Shown: positions 28,032 through 37,300, numbered from the stretch's first letter. The stretch: DNA of 64,000 nucleotides from Coriobacteriaceae bacterium (GCA_902364645.1 CABJEP010000006.1:350-64349), one strand, 5' to 3'. A program made the numbers and translations. Notes: a model not told the origin generated them from the sequence alone.

Positions 28032-28952
28032 ATGCAAAAGGGAGATGCCATGGATGCGGCGGAGCGCTCGGAGCGCATCCCCGATATCGTCATCATCACC
28101 GGAATGTCCGGATCGGGCCGCACGCAGGCCATGCACGTGTTCGAGGACATGGGCTATTTTTGCATCGATAACCTGCCTCCGCGTCTGATCGCCCAGCTTG
28201 CCGAGCTCGTCGGCATCAATACGGGCGTGGGCAGGCATCTCGCCGTCACCTGCGATTTGCGTAGCCAGGGACTGTTTGACGAGTTGCTCGATGCGGTCGC
28301 CGCGCTCGAAGAACGCGAGATGAGCTGCGACATCGTGTTCCTAGAGGCTTCTGACGAGGTGCTGATCCGTCGTTATAGCGAAAACCGCCGCCGTCATCCC
28401 ATTGCCAAACCGGGGGAGACTACGGCCGATGCCATTCAGCGCGAGCGCCTTCAGCTGCAGGGCGTGCGCGATCGAGCCGATATGATTATCGACACGAGCC
28501 GTCTGCGCACCTCTGCGCTGCGCAACAAGCTACGTATGGCATTTTCCGAACTGTCCGACCAACAGCTCATGGACGTCCATGTGTTCTCGTTTGGCTTTAA
28601 GCACGGCATGCCCGTCGAGGCGGACATTATGATCGACGTCCGCTTCCTGCCCAATCCGTTCTACGATCCCGAGATGCGCACGATGACCGGTCTCGATAAA
28701 AAGGTCTCGGATTTTGTTCTGGACCATCCCAAGACGCAGGAGTTTTGGAAGGCTTGGACACGGCTACTCGATACGGTGATGCCGGGCTATATCGCGGAGG
28801 GTAAACCGCAGCTTTCTATCGCCATCGGCTGCACGGGCGGACAGCACCGTAGCGTCGCCATTGCCGAGGCCACGGCCCGTTACCTGGAAGGCGCCCAGTA
28901 TCACGTGAGCATCTCCCACCGCGATCTGTCGCGCGCCAACACGAAGGCATAG
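28032..28952 (+). CDS. rapZ: RNase adapter RapZ (YvcJ-type GTPase/ATPase)
   Basis: A 306-residue P-loop protein. In E. coli RapZ delivers the GlmZ sRNA to RNase E; in Gram-positives the role is less defined, but the gene travels with whiA. Walker A is GMSGSGRT, with Arg in place of Lys, as also seen in actinobacterial homologues. The DNLPP motif follows, then FLEASDEVLIRRYSENRRRHP and the C-terminal GCTGGQHRSVAIAE anion-binding signature. The ATG at 28032 has GGGAGG upstream; ATG 28050 with AAGGGAG is an alternative. The gene normally between rapZ and whiA (yvcK/cofD-like) is absent: whiA starts 6 bp after the stop. Confidence 0.92.
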   Translation: MQKGDAMDAAERSERIPDIVIITGMSGSGRTQAMHVFEDMGYFCIDNLPPRLIAQLAELVGINTGVGRHLAVTCDLRSQGLFDELLDAVAALEEREMSCDIVFLEASDEVLIRRYSENRRRHPIAKPGETTADAIQRERLQLQGVRDRADMIIDTSRLRTSALRNKLRMAFSELSDQQLMDVHVFSFGFKHGMPVEADIMIDVRFLPNPFYDPEMRTMTGLDKKVSDFVLDHPKTQEFWKAWTRLLDTVMPGYIAEGKPQLSIAIGCTGGQHRSVAIAEATARYLEGAQYHVSISHRDLSRANTKA

Positions 28953-28958
28953 GCCTGC

Positions 28959-29888
28959 ATGTCGTTTACCGCTGAGGTGCGCGACGAGCTTGCGCGCTGC
29001 GAACCCGAATGTGAATACTGCGACTTGTCGACACTTGCCGCCCTCACGCGCGTGAGTGGTACGCTCTCGCTTACCGGCTCTGGGCGGTATCGTTTGACGG
29101 TTGCGACTGAGACGGGAGCCGTCGCACGCACGATGATCACGCTGACACATCGCATCCTTAAGCTCAAAACGGAATTCACCGTTCGTAAATCGGTCTTGCA
29201 TAAGGTCCGTAATTATCTCATTACCCTGCCCGATCAACCCGACCTGGACAAGGCTCTGGTGCTGCTGGGCATTCTAGACCGCAGGGGAGGGCTCGTCGCT
29301 GGTGTTCCCCGACACATCGTTGCCCGTCCCTGCTGCAGGCTTGCCTACATCCGCGGCGCGCTCATCGCGGGTGGCTTCGTGGCCGATCCGCGCGGCGATT
29401 TTCATTTGGAGATCGCGGTGCAGGGCGAGCAATATGCTAAGGGGCTTTGCGACCTGTTGGGGCAGATTGGGGTCCATGCTCGTGTTAATGCACGGCGGGG
29501 GTCATATGCCGTGTACATTAAGAGCGCCGAGGAAATCGAGCATCTATTAAAGCTGATTGGTGCCAAGCGCAGCGTTGCCGAGATTGAGGAGGCGCGCGCG
29601 GTCAAGTTGGTTAAGAACGATGTGAACCGTCGCGTGAACGCCGAGCTCGCCAACCAGACCAGAAGCGCCGGTGCTGCCCAACATCAGCTTGCGCTTATCG
29701 ATGAGCTCGAGCAGCGCGGCCTTCGCGATGCGCTTCCGGATGCCTTGGCGGTCTTTTGCGACCTGCGCGAGCGCTATCCCGATCTGTCGCTGCGTGATTT
29801 AGGGGAGATGGCTGACCCTCCCTTGTCGAAGTCGGCCCTCTACCATCGTGTTTTACGTCTTGAAAAGCTCATTGAAGCAAACAAGTAG
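28959..29888 (+). CDS. whiA: DNA-binding sporulation-type regulator WhiA
   Basis: A 309-residue protein with an N-terminal degenerate LAGLIDADG homing-endonuclease-like domain (for example the CCRLAYIRGALIAGGFVADP block near residue 125) and a C-terminal helix-turn-helix domain (LGEMADPPLSKSALYHRVLRLEKL). WhiA controls cell-division or developmental genes in Streptomyces and chromosome/division functions in Bacillus. Coriobacteria do not sporulate in the streptomycete way, so a cell-division role is more likely. Cotranscribed with rapZ. Confidence 0.95.
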   Translation: MSFTAEVRDELARCEPECEYCDLSTLAALTRVSGTLSLTGSGRYRLTVATETGAVARTMITLTHRILKLKTEFTVRKSVLHKVRNYLITLPDQPDLDKALVLLGILDRRGGLVAGVPRHIVARPCCRLAYIRGALIAGGFVADPRGDFHLEIAVQGEQYAKGLCDLLGQIGVHARVNARRGSYAVYIKSAEEIEHLLKLIGAKRSVAEIEEARAVKLVKNDVNRRVNAELANQTRSAGAAQHQLALIDELEQRGLRDALPDALAVFCDLRERYPDLSLRDLGEMADPPLSKSALYHRVLRLEKLIEANK

Positions 29889-29897
29889 TTTAAAGTA

Positions 29898-29947
29898 TTG
29901 ACGTATATACGGATTTAGCTGCTATTTTATTCTTTAAAACGTTTTAA
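29898..29947 (+). promoter_or_regulatory. Promoter and palindromic operator of the glycolytic operon
   Basis: TTGACG (29898-29903) and extended -10 TGCTATTTT (hexamer 29923-29928, 19-bp spacing) are followed at once by the perfect 14-bp palindrome TTAAAACGTTTTAA (29934-29947), which would cover the transcription start. This suits repression by a LacI- or CggR-like regulator. The palindrome contains TAAAACGTTT, shared with the region upstream of the nan operon. Confidence 0.6.
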
Positions 29948-30081
29948 CGTAAATTTGATTTTCAATTTCGAGCATTCTCGTGAAATTCAAGTCAAAAAAA
30001 AGGTATATTAGGCGAGTGGTTAGTTTGTGGGCCTCAACGGCGGGCGCTGTAGCTTGCGGGGGCCTTACGAAAGGAGACACA

Positions 30082-31107
30082 ATGGCAGTAAAGGTTGCTA
30101 TTAACGGCTTCGGTCGCATCGGTCGTCTGGCTTTCCGTCAGATGTTCGGTCATGAGGGCTCCGAGATTGTCGCTATCAACGACCTCACCTCTCCCGATAT
30201 GCTCGCTTACCTGCTGAAGTACGACTCCACGCAGGGCAACTACGCTCGCGATCACGAGGTCGTTGCTGGCGAGGATTCCATCACCGTTGACGGCAAGGAG
30301 ATCAAGATCTACAAGGAGGCCGACGCCAACAACCTGCCTTGGGGCGACCTCGACGTCGACGTCGTTCTCGAGTGCACCGGCTTCTACACCAGCAAGGCTA
30401 AGGCTCAGGCCCACATCAACGCTGGCGCCAAGAAGGTCGTCATCTCCGCTCCGGCCGGCAGCGATCTGCCCACCATCGTGTACAACGTCAACCACGAGAC
30501 GCTGACCGCTGAGGACAACATCATCTCCGCTGCTTCCTGCACCACCAACTGCCTCGCCCCGATGGCCAAGGGTCTGAACGACTTCGCTCCCATCGTGTCC
30601 GGCATCATGACCACCATTCACGCCTGGACCGGCGACCAGATGCCGCTCGACGGCCCGCAGCGCAAAGGCAACAAGCGTCGTAGCCGCGCCTGCGCCGTCA
30701 ACATCGTCCCCAACACCACCGGTGCTGCCAAGGCTATCGGCCTGGTTCTCCCCGAGCTCAACGGTAAGCTCATCGGTGCCGCCCAGCGCGTCCCGACGCC
30801 GACCGGCTCCATCACCAACCTCTACGCTGTCGTTGACAAGAAGGTCACCGTCGACGAGGTCAACGCCGCTATGAAGGCCTACGCTTCCACCATCTCCGAG
30901 ACCTTCGGTTACAACGAGGACGACATCGTCTCCACCGACATCATCGGCGAGACCCACGGCTCCATCTTCGACGCCACTCAGACCATGTGCTCTGACCTCG
31001 GCAACGGCCAGACCCTCGTTCAGGTCACCTCTTGGTACGACAACGAGAACTCTTACACCTCTCAGATGGTCCGCACCATCAAGTACTTCGAGAAGTTCGT
31101 TGCTTAA
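30082..31107 (+). CDS. gap: Glyceraldehyde-3-phosphate dehydrogenase
   Basis: The NAD-dependent glycolytic enzyme, 341 residues. N-terminal [15 protein letters not shown] binds NAD; the active-site cysteine is in [12 protein letters not shown] (near residue 155) and the conserved [13 protein letters not shown] closes the protein. The start MAVKVAI follows GAAAGGAGA. Codons are extremely biased toward the C-ending set, a sign of very high expression. It is first in gap-pgk-tpiA-gpmI. A strong terminator-like hairpin follows gap, which would uncouple its level from the rest. Confidence 0.97.
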   Translation: MAVKVAINGFGRIGRLAFRQMFGHEGSEIVAINDLTSPDMLAYLLKYDSTQGNYARDHEVVAGEDSITVDGKEIKIYKEADANNLPWGDLDVDVVLECTGFYTSKAKAQAHINAGAKKVVISAPAGSDLPTIVYNVNHETLTAEDNIISAASCTTNCLAPMAKGLNDFAPIVSGIMTTIHAWTGDQMPLDGPQRKGNKRRSRACAVNIVPNTTGAAKAIGLVLPELNGKLIGAAQRVPTPTGSITNLYAVVDKKVTVDEVNAAMKAYASTISETFGYNEDDIVSTDIIGETHGSIFDATQTMCSDLGNGQTLVQVTSWYDNENSYTSQMVRTIKYFEKFVA

Positions 31108-31144
31108 TTTAGCTTTTAGCGAATAGCTCGTTGAGCGTCTAAAG

Positions 31145-31191
31145 AAGGGCGCGGCCTTATAGGGCTTACACCCTAGGGTCGCGCCCTTTTT
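31145..31191 (+). terminator. Terminator/attenuator between gap and pgk
   Basis: AAGGGCGCGGCC pairs with GGTCGCGCCCTT (G-U at one position) around an internal region, followed by TTTTTAT. A second small hairpin GTCTGCC / GGCAGAC (31203-31209 with 31218-31224) lies in the pgk leader. Read-through or a new promoter must serve pgk. Confidence 0.8.
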
Positions 31192-31247
31192 ATAGGAAAT
31201 CGTCTGCCGTAATGGGAGGCAGACACGTACGAAAGGTAGAAGCAAAC

Positions 31248-32438
31248 ATGGCCTTTACCAAGAAGACCGTCCGCGACATCGATGTCGACGGCAAGCGCGT
31301 TCTCGTCCGCGTTGACTTCAACGTGCCTATCAAGGATGGCGTCGTTGGCGACACCACCCGCATCAAGGCTGCCCTGCCCACCATCAACTACCTCGTTGAG
31401 CACAACGCTCGCGTCATCCTCATGAGCCACCTCGGCCGTCCCGAGGGCACCGGCTTCCAGCCTGAGCTCTCCCTTGAGCCTGTCGCCAAGAAGCTCGCTG
31501 AGCTCTCTGGTCTCGATGTTGCCTTTGTCGCCGACACCTACGGCGAGAAGGCTGCTGAGGCTGTCGCCGCCGTCGAGCCGGGCAAGGTCCTCGTTCTCGA
31601 GAACGTCCGTTTCGACAAGCGTGAGAAGAAGAACGATCCCGAGATCGCCAAGAAGCTCGCTTCCTATGGTGACGTCTTCGTTCTCGATGCCTTCGGCACC
31701 GCTCACCGCGCCCAGGGTTCCGTCGTGGGCCCCGCCGCTTACCTGCCTGCCGTCGCCGGCTTCCTGCTCGAGAAGGAGGTCGACACGCTGACCGGCATCT
31801 TCGCCGAGCCCGAGCGCCCCTTCGTCGCTATCGTCGGCGGTTCCAAGGTTTCTTCCAAGATCGGCGTTCTCGATCACCTCATCGACTCCGCTGACACCCT
31901 GATCATCGGTGGCGGCATGGCCTACACCTTCTTCCTGGCTCAGGGCCTGACCGTCGGTCAGTCCCTCAAGGAAGAGGACTGGGTCGAGCGCGCCGGCGAG
32001 ATGCTCAAGAAGGCCGAGGAAAAGGGCGTCAAGATCCTGCTCCCCATCGACAACCGCGTTGCCGATCACTTTGGCGAGGACGCTGTCCCCGAGGTTGTCG
32101 CTTCCGACGCTATCCCCGACGATCGTGAGGGCATGGACATCGGCCCCAAGACCGAGGAGCTCTACGCCGAGGCCGTCAAGGGCGCCAAGACCGTGTTCTG
32201 GAACGGCCCCATGGGCGTCTTCGAGTTCGACAACTTCGCTCACGGCACCCAGGCTATCGCCGAGGCCGTCGCCGAGGCCGACTGCACCTCGATCATCGGC
32301 GGTGGTGACTCTGTCGCGGCTGTCAACAAGTTCAACCTGGCCGACAAGATGAGCTGGATCTCCACCGGTGGTGGCGCTTCCATGGAGCTCGTCGAGGGTA
32401 AGGCCCTGCCCGGAGTGGAGGCGCTTCTCGATGCCTAA
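31248..32438 (+). CDS. pgk: Phosphoglycerate kinase
   Basis: Makes ATP from 1,3-bisphosphoglycerate; 396 residues. Landmarks: KRVLVRVDFNVPI near residue 15, SHLGRPEG, GGSKVSSKIGVL near 205, and the C-terminal nucleotide-binding GGGDSVAAV and STGGGASMEL. The start follows GAAAGG in the leader after the gap terminator. Its last 8 bp overlap tpiA, so translation is coupled. Codon bias indicates high expression. Confidence 0.97.
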   Translation: MAFTKKTVRDIDVDGKRVLVRVDFNVPIKDGVVGDTTRIKAALPTINYLVEHNARVILMSHLGRPEGTGFQPELSLEPVAKKLAELSGLDVAFVADTYGEKAAEAVAAVEPGKVLVLENVRFDKREKKNDPEIAKKLASYGDVFVLDAFGTAHRAQGSVVGPAAYLPAVAGFLLEKEVDTLTGIFAEPERPFVAIVGGSKVSSKIGVLDHLIDSADTLIIGGGMAYTFFLAQGLTVGQSLKEEDWVERAGEMLKKAEEKGVKILLPIDNRVADHFGEDAVPEVVASDAIPDDREGMDIGPKTEELYAEAVKGAKTVFWNGPMGVFEFDNFAHGTQAIAEAVAEADCTSIIGGGDSVAAVNKFNLADKMSWISTGGGASMELVEGKALPGVEALLDA

Positions 32439-33198
32439 TCGCACCCTTCTTATCGCTGGTAACTGGAAGATGAACAACGACGTCGCCGAGGCCGCCAAGC
32501 TCGCCGACGAGCTGGCTCAGGCTCTGCCCGAGGTTCCGGCTGGCGTCGAGGTGCTCGTCTGCCCTCCGACCATTGACATCACCACGGTTCATGACCGCAT
32601 TCAGGCTGCCCCCATCGCCCTCGGTGCACAGAACGTGTACTGGGAGGCCAAGGGTGCCTTCACCGGTGAGTCCTCTTGCGACATGCTCAAGTCCGCTGGC
32701 TGCACCTACTGCATCATCGGTCACTCCGAGCGTCGCGACTACTTCCACGAGACCGACGAGGACCAGAACAAGAAGGCCAAGGCCCTCGTTGCCGCCGGTC
32801 TTGTTCCCGTCTTCTGCTGCGGCGAGTCCCTCGAGGTCCGCGAGGCTGGCACCTATGTCGAGCACGTCGTGAACCAGGTCAAGGCTGGCCTTGCTGGTCT
32901 TGAGATCACCTGCCCCAAGCAGGTCGTCGTCGCCTACGAGCCCATCTGGGCTATCGGCACCGGCAAGACCGCTACCGCCGAGGACGCTCAGGAGGTCTGC
33001 GGCGCTATCCGTGAGACCCTCAAGGAGATGTTCGGCGAGGAGCTCGCTAACGGCATCCGCGTTCTCTACGGCGGTTCCGCTAAGCCCGGCAACATTGCCG
33101 AGCTCGTCGTCAAGCCCGACGTTGACGGCGCCCTCGTGGGCGGCGCTTCGCTCAAGGCTGCCGACTTCGCCTCTATGGTCGTCAAGGCAGGCGAGTAG
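32431..33198 (+). CDS. tpiA: Triose-phosphate isomerase
   Basis: Interconverts dihydroxyacetone phosphate and glyceraldehyde-3-phosphate; 255 residues. Catalytic Lys in GNWKMN (residue 13 region), His in IIGHSERR and Glu in VAYEPIWAIGTG, with the phosphate-gripping YGGSAKPGN. The ATG lies inside the end of pgk (8-bp overlap), with GGAGTGGAGG as the ribosome site. Confidence 0.97.
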   Translation: MPNRTLLIAGNWKMNNDVAEAAKLADELAQALPEVPAGVEVLVCPPTIDITTVHDRIQAAPIALGAQNVYWEAKGAFTGESSCDMLKSAGCTYCIIGHSERRDYFHETDEDQNKKAKALVAAGLVPVFCCGESLEVREAGTYVEHVVNQVKAGLAGLEITCPKQVVVAYEPIWAIGTGKTATAEDAQEVCGAIRETLKEMFGEELANGIRVLYGGSAKPGNIAELVVKPDVDGALVGGASLKAADFASMVVKAGE

Positions 33199-33203
33199 GA
33201 CAT

Positions 33204-34757
33204 ATGGCACAGCGTCATCTTCCTGCACTCCTGATCATCATGGATGGCTGCGGCCTTGCTCCGGCTGATGGCGAGAACGCCGTCGCCGCTGCCAAGACGC
33301 CCTTCCTTGATAGCCTGTACGAGAAGTATCCTCACACCACGCTCGGTGCTTCGGGCGAGGACGTGGGCCTTCCCGACGGTCAGATGGGCAACTCCGAGGT
33401 GGGTCACCTCAACATCGGTGCCGGTCGCATCGTGTTCCAGGAGCTTTCGCGCATCAACAACGCCATCAAGGACGGCTCCATCGCCAAGAACGAGGTCTTC
33501 GTCAAGGCTATGGACGACGTCAAGGCCGAAGGCAAGACCCTGCACCTCATGGGCCTTATGAGCCCTGGCGGTGTTCATTCTCACATGAACCACGTCGAGG
33601 CTCTGGTCAAGATGGCTGCCCAGCATGGCGTCAAGACCGTTCGCGTCCACGCCTTCATGGATGGCCGCGACGTCGACCCGCAGTCCGGTGCCGGCTACAT
33701 GAGCGAGTTCTGCGCCTTCCTGGCTAAGATCTCCGAGGAGACCGGTTGCGACGCTCGCGTTGCCACCGTTTCGGGCCGCTATTGGGCTATGGACCGCGAC
33801 AACCGCTGGGAGCGCATCCAGCGTGCCTACGACGTCATGGTCAACGCGTCCGATGCCGATACCGACCCCGTTGCCGGTATCAAGGCCTATTACGAGAAGG
33901 ATCCGCGCGGCGACGAGTTCGTCGAGCCCTTCGCTGCCCACAACGAGGGCATTCACGAGGGCGACGCGGCCATCTTCTTCAACTTCCGTCCCGACCGCGC
34001 TCGTCAGATGTCTCGCGTGTTCACGGACAAGGAGTTCGACGGCTTTGAGCGCGAGCAGATTAAGCTCTCGCACTTTGTGACGATGACCGAGTATGATCCG
34101 ACGTTTGACGTCGAGGTCGCCTTCCCCAAGACGTTCCCCGAGAACGTCCTGGCCGACGTTATCGCCGCCAATGGCCTGAAGCAGCTGCACACCGCCGAGA
34201 CCGAGAAGTACGCCCACGTGACGTTCTTCCTCAACGGCGGCATCGAGGAGCCCAAGGAGGGCGAGGAGCGCGTGCTCGTCGCTTCCCCCAAGGTCGCAAC
34301 CTACGATCTGCAGCCCGAGATGAGCGCTCCCGAGGTTACCGAGAAGCTTGTCGCCGCTATCAACGAGGATCGCGCTGATTTCTACATCGTGAACTTCGCG
34401 AACTGCGACATGGTTGGTCACACCGGTGTATTCGACGCCGCCGTTAAGGCCGTCGAGGCTGTTGACGATGCTCTGTCCAAGGTTGTCCCGGCGATTCTCG
34501 CCAAGGGCGGCTTTGCGCTGATCACCGCCGACCACGGTAACGCCGACCACATGTTTGACGTCGCTTCCGATGGTTCCAAGCATCCGTTCACGGCTCACAC
34601 TACCAACCGCGTGCCGTTCATCATCGTTGATGATAAGGCCAAGCTCACCGGTATCGAGGACGGCCGTCTCTCCGATATCGCTCCGACCATGCTCACCATG
34701 GCTGGTCTTGAGCCTTCCGCCGAGATGACGGGTCGCGTGCTCGCCACCGAGGCCTAA
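33204..34757 (+). CDS. gpmI: Phosphoglycerate mutase, cofactor-independent
   Basis: The manganese-dependent iPGM of glycolysis; 517 residues. The alkaline-phosphatase-like metal site begins IIMDGCGLA; the catalytic serine is in MGNSEVGH near residue 62. HAFMDGRDVDP and the C-terminal TADHGNADHM metal ligands are present. It starts 5 bp after tpiA and ends the glycolytic operon with a strong terminator. Enolase is not present in this window. Confidence 0.96.
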   Translation: MAQRHLPALLIIMDGCGLAPADGENAVAAAKTPFLDSLYEKYPHTTLGASGEDVGLPDGQMGNSEVGHLNIGAGRIVFQELSRINNAIKDGSIAKNEVFVKAMDDVKAEGKTLHLMGLMSPGGVHSHMNHVEALVKMAAQHGVKTVRVHAFMDGRDVDPQSGAGYMSEFCAFLAKISEETGCDARVATVSGRYWAMDRDNRWERIQRAYDVMVNASDADTDPVAGIKAYYEKDPRGDEFVEPFAAHNEGIHEGDAAIFFNFRPDRARQMSRVFTDKEFDGFEREQIKLSHFVTMTEYDPTFDVEVAFPKTFPENVLADVIAANGLKQLHTAETEKYAHVTFFLNGGIEEPKEGEERVLVASPKVATYDLQPEMSAPEVTEKLVAAINEDRADFYIVNFANCDMVGHTGVFDAAVKAVEAVDDALSKVVPAILAKGGFALITADHGNADHMFDVASDGSKHPFTAHTTNRVPFIIVDDKAKLTGIEDGRLSDIAPTMLTMAGLEPSAEMTGRVLATEA

Positions 34758-34782
34758 TAGAAAACAAATACCGTTTTCTAGT

Positions 34783-34817
34783 AAGGGGGTTGTCCACAAC
34801 CGGACGACCCCTTTTTT
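34783..34817 (+). terminator. Terminator of the glycolytic operon
   Basis: AAGGGGGTTGTCC / GGACGACCCCTT stem with a short loop, followed by TTTTTT. Strong intrinsic terminator before secG. Confidence 0.88.
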
Positions 34818-34921
34818 GGTATTTCTGCCATTTCTACCCCGTCCCTAAATGGCGGATGGGGGAGTGTTGGAGGTTGTGGTACAGTACTGGAGTTTAAATT
34901 GTTCTATTAAGGAGCTTATCT

Positions 34922-35176
34922 ATGGGTCCGTTCCAGATTCTTCTGTTTGTCGTTTGGGCTATCTCTGCCGTGGCGCTGACGATTCTCGTCCTGATGCACT
35001 CCGGTAAGGGTACCGGCGTTTCGGATATGATCGCTAGCTCGCTGTATAACTCCAGCTCTGCCACGGGCGTCATGGAGCAGAACCTCGATCGCCTGACGGT
35101 AATTATGGCCGTCGTTTTTGCTGTGTGTGTCGTTCTGTGCATGTTCTTCTTCCCGCAGGGCATCGTCGGCTACTAA
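34922..35176 (+). CDS. secG: Preprotein translocase subunit SecG
   Basis: An 84-residue accessory subunit of the SecYEG channel. Two transmembrane helices (about residues 4-24 and 59-78) flank the family's cytoplasmic loop, which contains HSGKGTGVSDM. AAGGAG precedes the ATG. Its own terminator follows, and a terminator precedes it, so it is transcribed alone. Position after gap-pgk-tpi matches other actinobacteria. Confidence 0.93.
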   Translation: MGPFQILLFVVWAISAVALTILVLMHSGKGTGVSDMIASSLYNSSSATGVMEQNLDRLTVIMAVVFAVCVVLCMFFFPQGIVGY

Positions 35177-35199
35177 GCATCGGCGTATATACGTTTGTA

Positions 35200-35229
35200 A
35201 AGGGTCCCGCATGTGCGGGGCCCTTTTTG
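35200..35229 (+). terminator. Terminator of secG
   Basis: AAGGGTCCCGC / GCGGGGCCCTT stem (one G-U) with an ATGT loop, followed by TTTG. Good intrinsic terminator. Confidence 0.85.
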
Positions 35230-35346
35230 TTTACAGACTTGTAATAGAGTCAAAATATCCCCACATACTTCGCCTAACTAAAGAAATTCTCGACCGTTAA
35301 CCGGAATTAGCGCCATATTGTGCATAAAATGCGCTACTGTATTGCG

Positions 35347-35434
35347 AAACGTTGGTCCGCACTGCATAACCAGCCATAACGGCGGACCGCGTTTGAATGG
35401 TTCGATCGGGCTGTCTCGACGTTGCCCGGCCGAA
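35347..35434 (+). promoter_or_regulatory. Two-hairpin leader of the oligopeptide operon
   Basis: First hairpin: AAACG plus GGTCCGC (35347-35360) pairs with GCGGACC and CGTTT (35382-35394). Second: TTCG plus CGGGC (35401-35411) pairs with GCCCG and CGAA (35424-35434). They lie between secG and the binding-protein gene, just before its ribosome site. No clear promoter hexamers were found. Could be a structured 5' UTR. Confidence 0.45.
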
Positions 35435-35466
35435 TTCACTTTGTCCTATCTCATAAGGAGGATGGC

Positions 35467-37143
35467 ATGGCTGATTCTATGTTCCACCAGCCCGTTATGG
35501 GTCGTCGCGCCTTTGTTGGCGGCACCCTCGCTGCGAGCTCCATGGCTTTTCTTGCCGCATGCGGCAAGAAGGGCGGCGACGCTTCCGGTTCTGAGTCCGG
35601 TTCGACGCTGAACTTCTACATCAACAACCCGGTCTGCATTGACCCCTACAACGTCCAGGAGGATCAGGGCACTCAGGTCGAGTACCAGCTCTTCGACGCT
35701 CTGACGGAGTACGATAACGAGAAGGGCGAGATCGTTCCGCTGGCTTGCGAGTCCTTCGAGGCTAACGACGACGCCACCGAGTTCACCTTCAAGATCAAGA
35801 AGGCCAAGTTCCACAACGGTGACGACGTTACTTCCAAGTCCTTCAAGCTCGGTTGGGAGCGCCTGGTCAACACCAAGTCGGCCATCGCTACCGAGTATGG
35901 TCCTTCCGAGGTCTCCTACCACCTTTCCATGGTCGAGGGCTATGATGATCTGCTTGCCGGTAACGCTACCGAGCTGTCCGGCGTTACCTGCCCGGATGAC
36001 GAGACCCTCGTCGTCAAGCTGACTTCCGCCTACGCCGACTTCCCGTTCGTCGCCTCTCACCCGGCTCTGTCCCCGGTTCCCGAGTGCGCCGAGTCCGATG
36101 TCAAGAGCTTCTACCTTGCCCCGGTCGGTAACGGCCCGTTCATGATGGACGGCAAGTGGGAGGATGGTCAGGAGATCAACCTCAAGAAGTTTGACGATTA
36201 CTATGGCGACAAGGCAAAGATCGACGCCATCCACTTCCAGGTCATCAAGGACGTGGAGACCGCTTACAAGGAGTTCCAGGCCGGCAACCTCGATGTCTGC
36301 GACGTTCCCGTTGCTCAGATCGACGCCGCCAAGAAGGACCGCGGCGAGTCCAAGGATGGCTACACCATGGGTGACGGCGAGCGCATGCTGCTCGGCTCCG
36401 AGCCTTCCACGTACTATCTGACGTGCAACACCACGGCCGAGCCGTTCAACAACGCTGACCTGCGCAGGGGCATCTCCCTGGCTATCAACCGTGAGGCCAT
36501 CTGCAAGACCATCTTCAAGGGCACCCGTACCCCCGCTGACGGCATCGTTCCTCCGGGAATTGCCGGCTACAAGGAGGGCGCATGGGAGTTCTGCGCCTAT
36601 GACGTCGACAAGGCTAACGAGTACCTCGACAAGGTCGCTCCCGCTGGCGCTAACGGCGATCGTGGCATCAATGTGACCCTGTCCTACAACCAGGACGGTG
36701 GCCACAAGGAGATCATGGAGTCCATCATCGGCGACCTCGCCAAGGTGGGCGTCACCGCCGTCTCCGATACTCCCGAGTGGTCTGCCCTGCTCGAGCAGTA
36801 TCAGAACTTCAACTATCAGTTCGGCCGTCTGGGCTGGATCGCCGATTACCCGATCATGGACAACTTCCTGTACCCGCTGTTCCACTCCGACTCCCTCGGT
36901 GGCGACAACCGCTCTGGTTACAACAACCCCGAGTTCGATGCCAAGGTCGATGAGGCCCGTGCCACGGTTGACGACGACGAGCGCATCGCCAAGATGCAGG
37001 AGGCTGACGCTATGGTCGCCGCTGACTGCCCGGTTATCCCGGTGATGTTCTACACGCACACCATCGTCGGCTCCGATCGCGTCAAGTACCTCTATGTCGA
37101 TCCGCAGAAGCACGCCGATCTGGGTACCGCTGAGCTCGCCTAA
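35467..37143 (+). CDS. oppA: Oligopeptide-type ABC transporter substrate-binding lipoprotein
   Basis: A 558-residue SBP_bac_5 protein. The signal sequence has GRRAFVGG (Tat-like) and a lipobox LAAC with Cys32, followed by a Gly/Ser linker. Family blocks such as FEANDDATEFTFKIKKAKFHNGDDVTSKSF near residue 98 and LRRGISLAINREAICKTIF near 335 are present, and the EYLDKV and YLYVDPQ regions fit OppA of Gram-positives. AAGGAGGA precedes the ATG. Codon bias suggests abundant expression. Oligopeptides are the likely ligand, inferred from the complete oppABCDF set; there are no nan genes here. Confidence 0.86.
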   Translation: MADSMFHQPVMGRRAFVGGTLAASSMAFLAACGKKGGDASGSESGSTLNFYINNPVCIDPYNVQEDQGTQVEYQLFDALTEYDNEKGEIVPLACESFEANDDATEFTFKIKKAKFHNGDDVTSKSFKLGWERLVNTKSAIATEYGPSEVSYHLSMVEGYDDLLAGNATELSGVTCPDDETLVVKLTSAYADFPFVASHPALSPVPECAESDVKSFYLAPVGNGPFMMDGKWEDGQEINLKKFDDYYGDKAKIDAIHFQVIKDVETAYKEFQAGNLDVCDVPVAQIDAAKKDRGESKDGYTMGDGERMLLGSEPSTYYLTCNTTAEPFNNADLRRGISLAINREAICKTIFKGTRTPADGIVPPGIAGYKEGAWEFCAYDVDKANEYLDKVAPAGANGDRGINVTLSYNQDGGHKEIMESIIGDLAKVGVTAVSDTPEWSALLEQYQNFNYQFGRLGWIADYPIMDNFLYPLFHSDSLGGDNRSGYNNPEFDAKVDEARATVDDDERIAKMQEADAMVAADCPVIPVMFYTHTIVGSDRVKYLYVDPQKHADLGTAELA

Positions 37144-37157
37144 GAGTTTTGCAGCTT

Positions 37158-37191
37158 CCATGAGGGTCAAGTATTTACGTAGACCTCATGG
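37158..37191 (+). promoter_or_regulatory. Hairpin after oppA
   Basis: CCATGAGG / CCTCATGG perfect 8-bp stem with an 18-nt loop, no T-tract. Likely limits read-through or protects the abundant oppA message. Confidence 0.5.
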
Positions 37192-37240
37192 GAAACATAC
37201 AGTTCTCCCTAACCTGGGGTAAACTGGCTGATGGTAATTT

Positions 37241-37270
37241 TGGGATGCCGGTCTGGCGATCGGCATCCCA
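37241..37270 (+). promoter_or_regulatory. Second hairpin before oppB
   Basis: TGGGATGCCG / CGGCATCCCA perfect 10-bp stem with a 10-nt loop, then TTTAGGTTAA. Weak terminator or attenuator between oppA and oppB. Confidence 0.55.
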
Positions 37271-37300
37271 TTTAGGTTAATCCCTAGATAGGGGAGTGGT

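Noticed and set aside
30034..31245. A 403-codon minus-strand frame opposite gap
   Set aside because: The same codon-bias shadow effect; gap on the plus strand is unmistakable.
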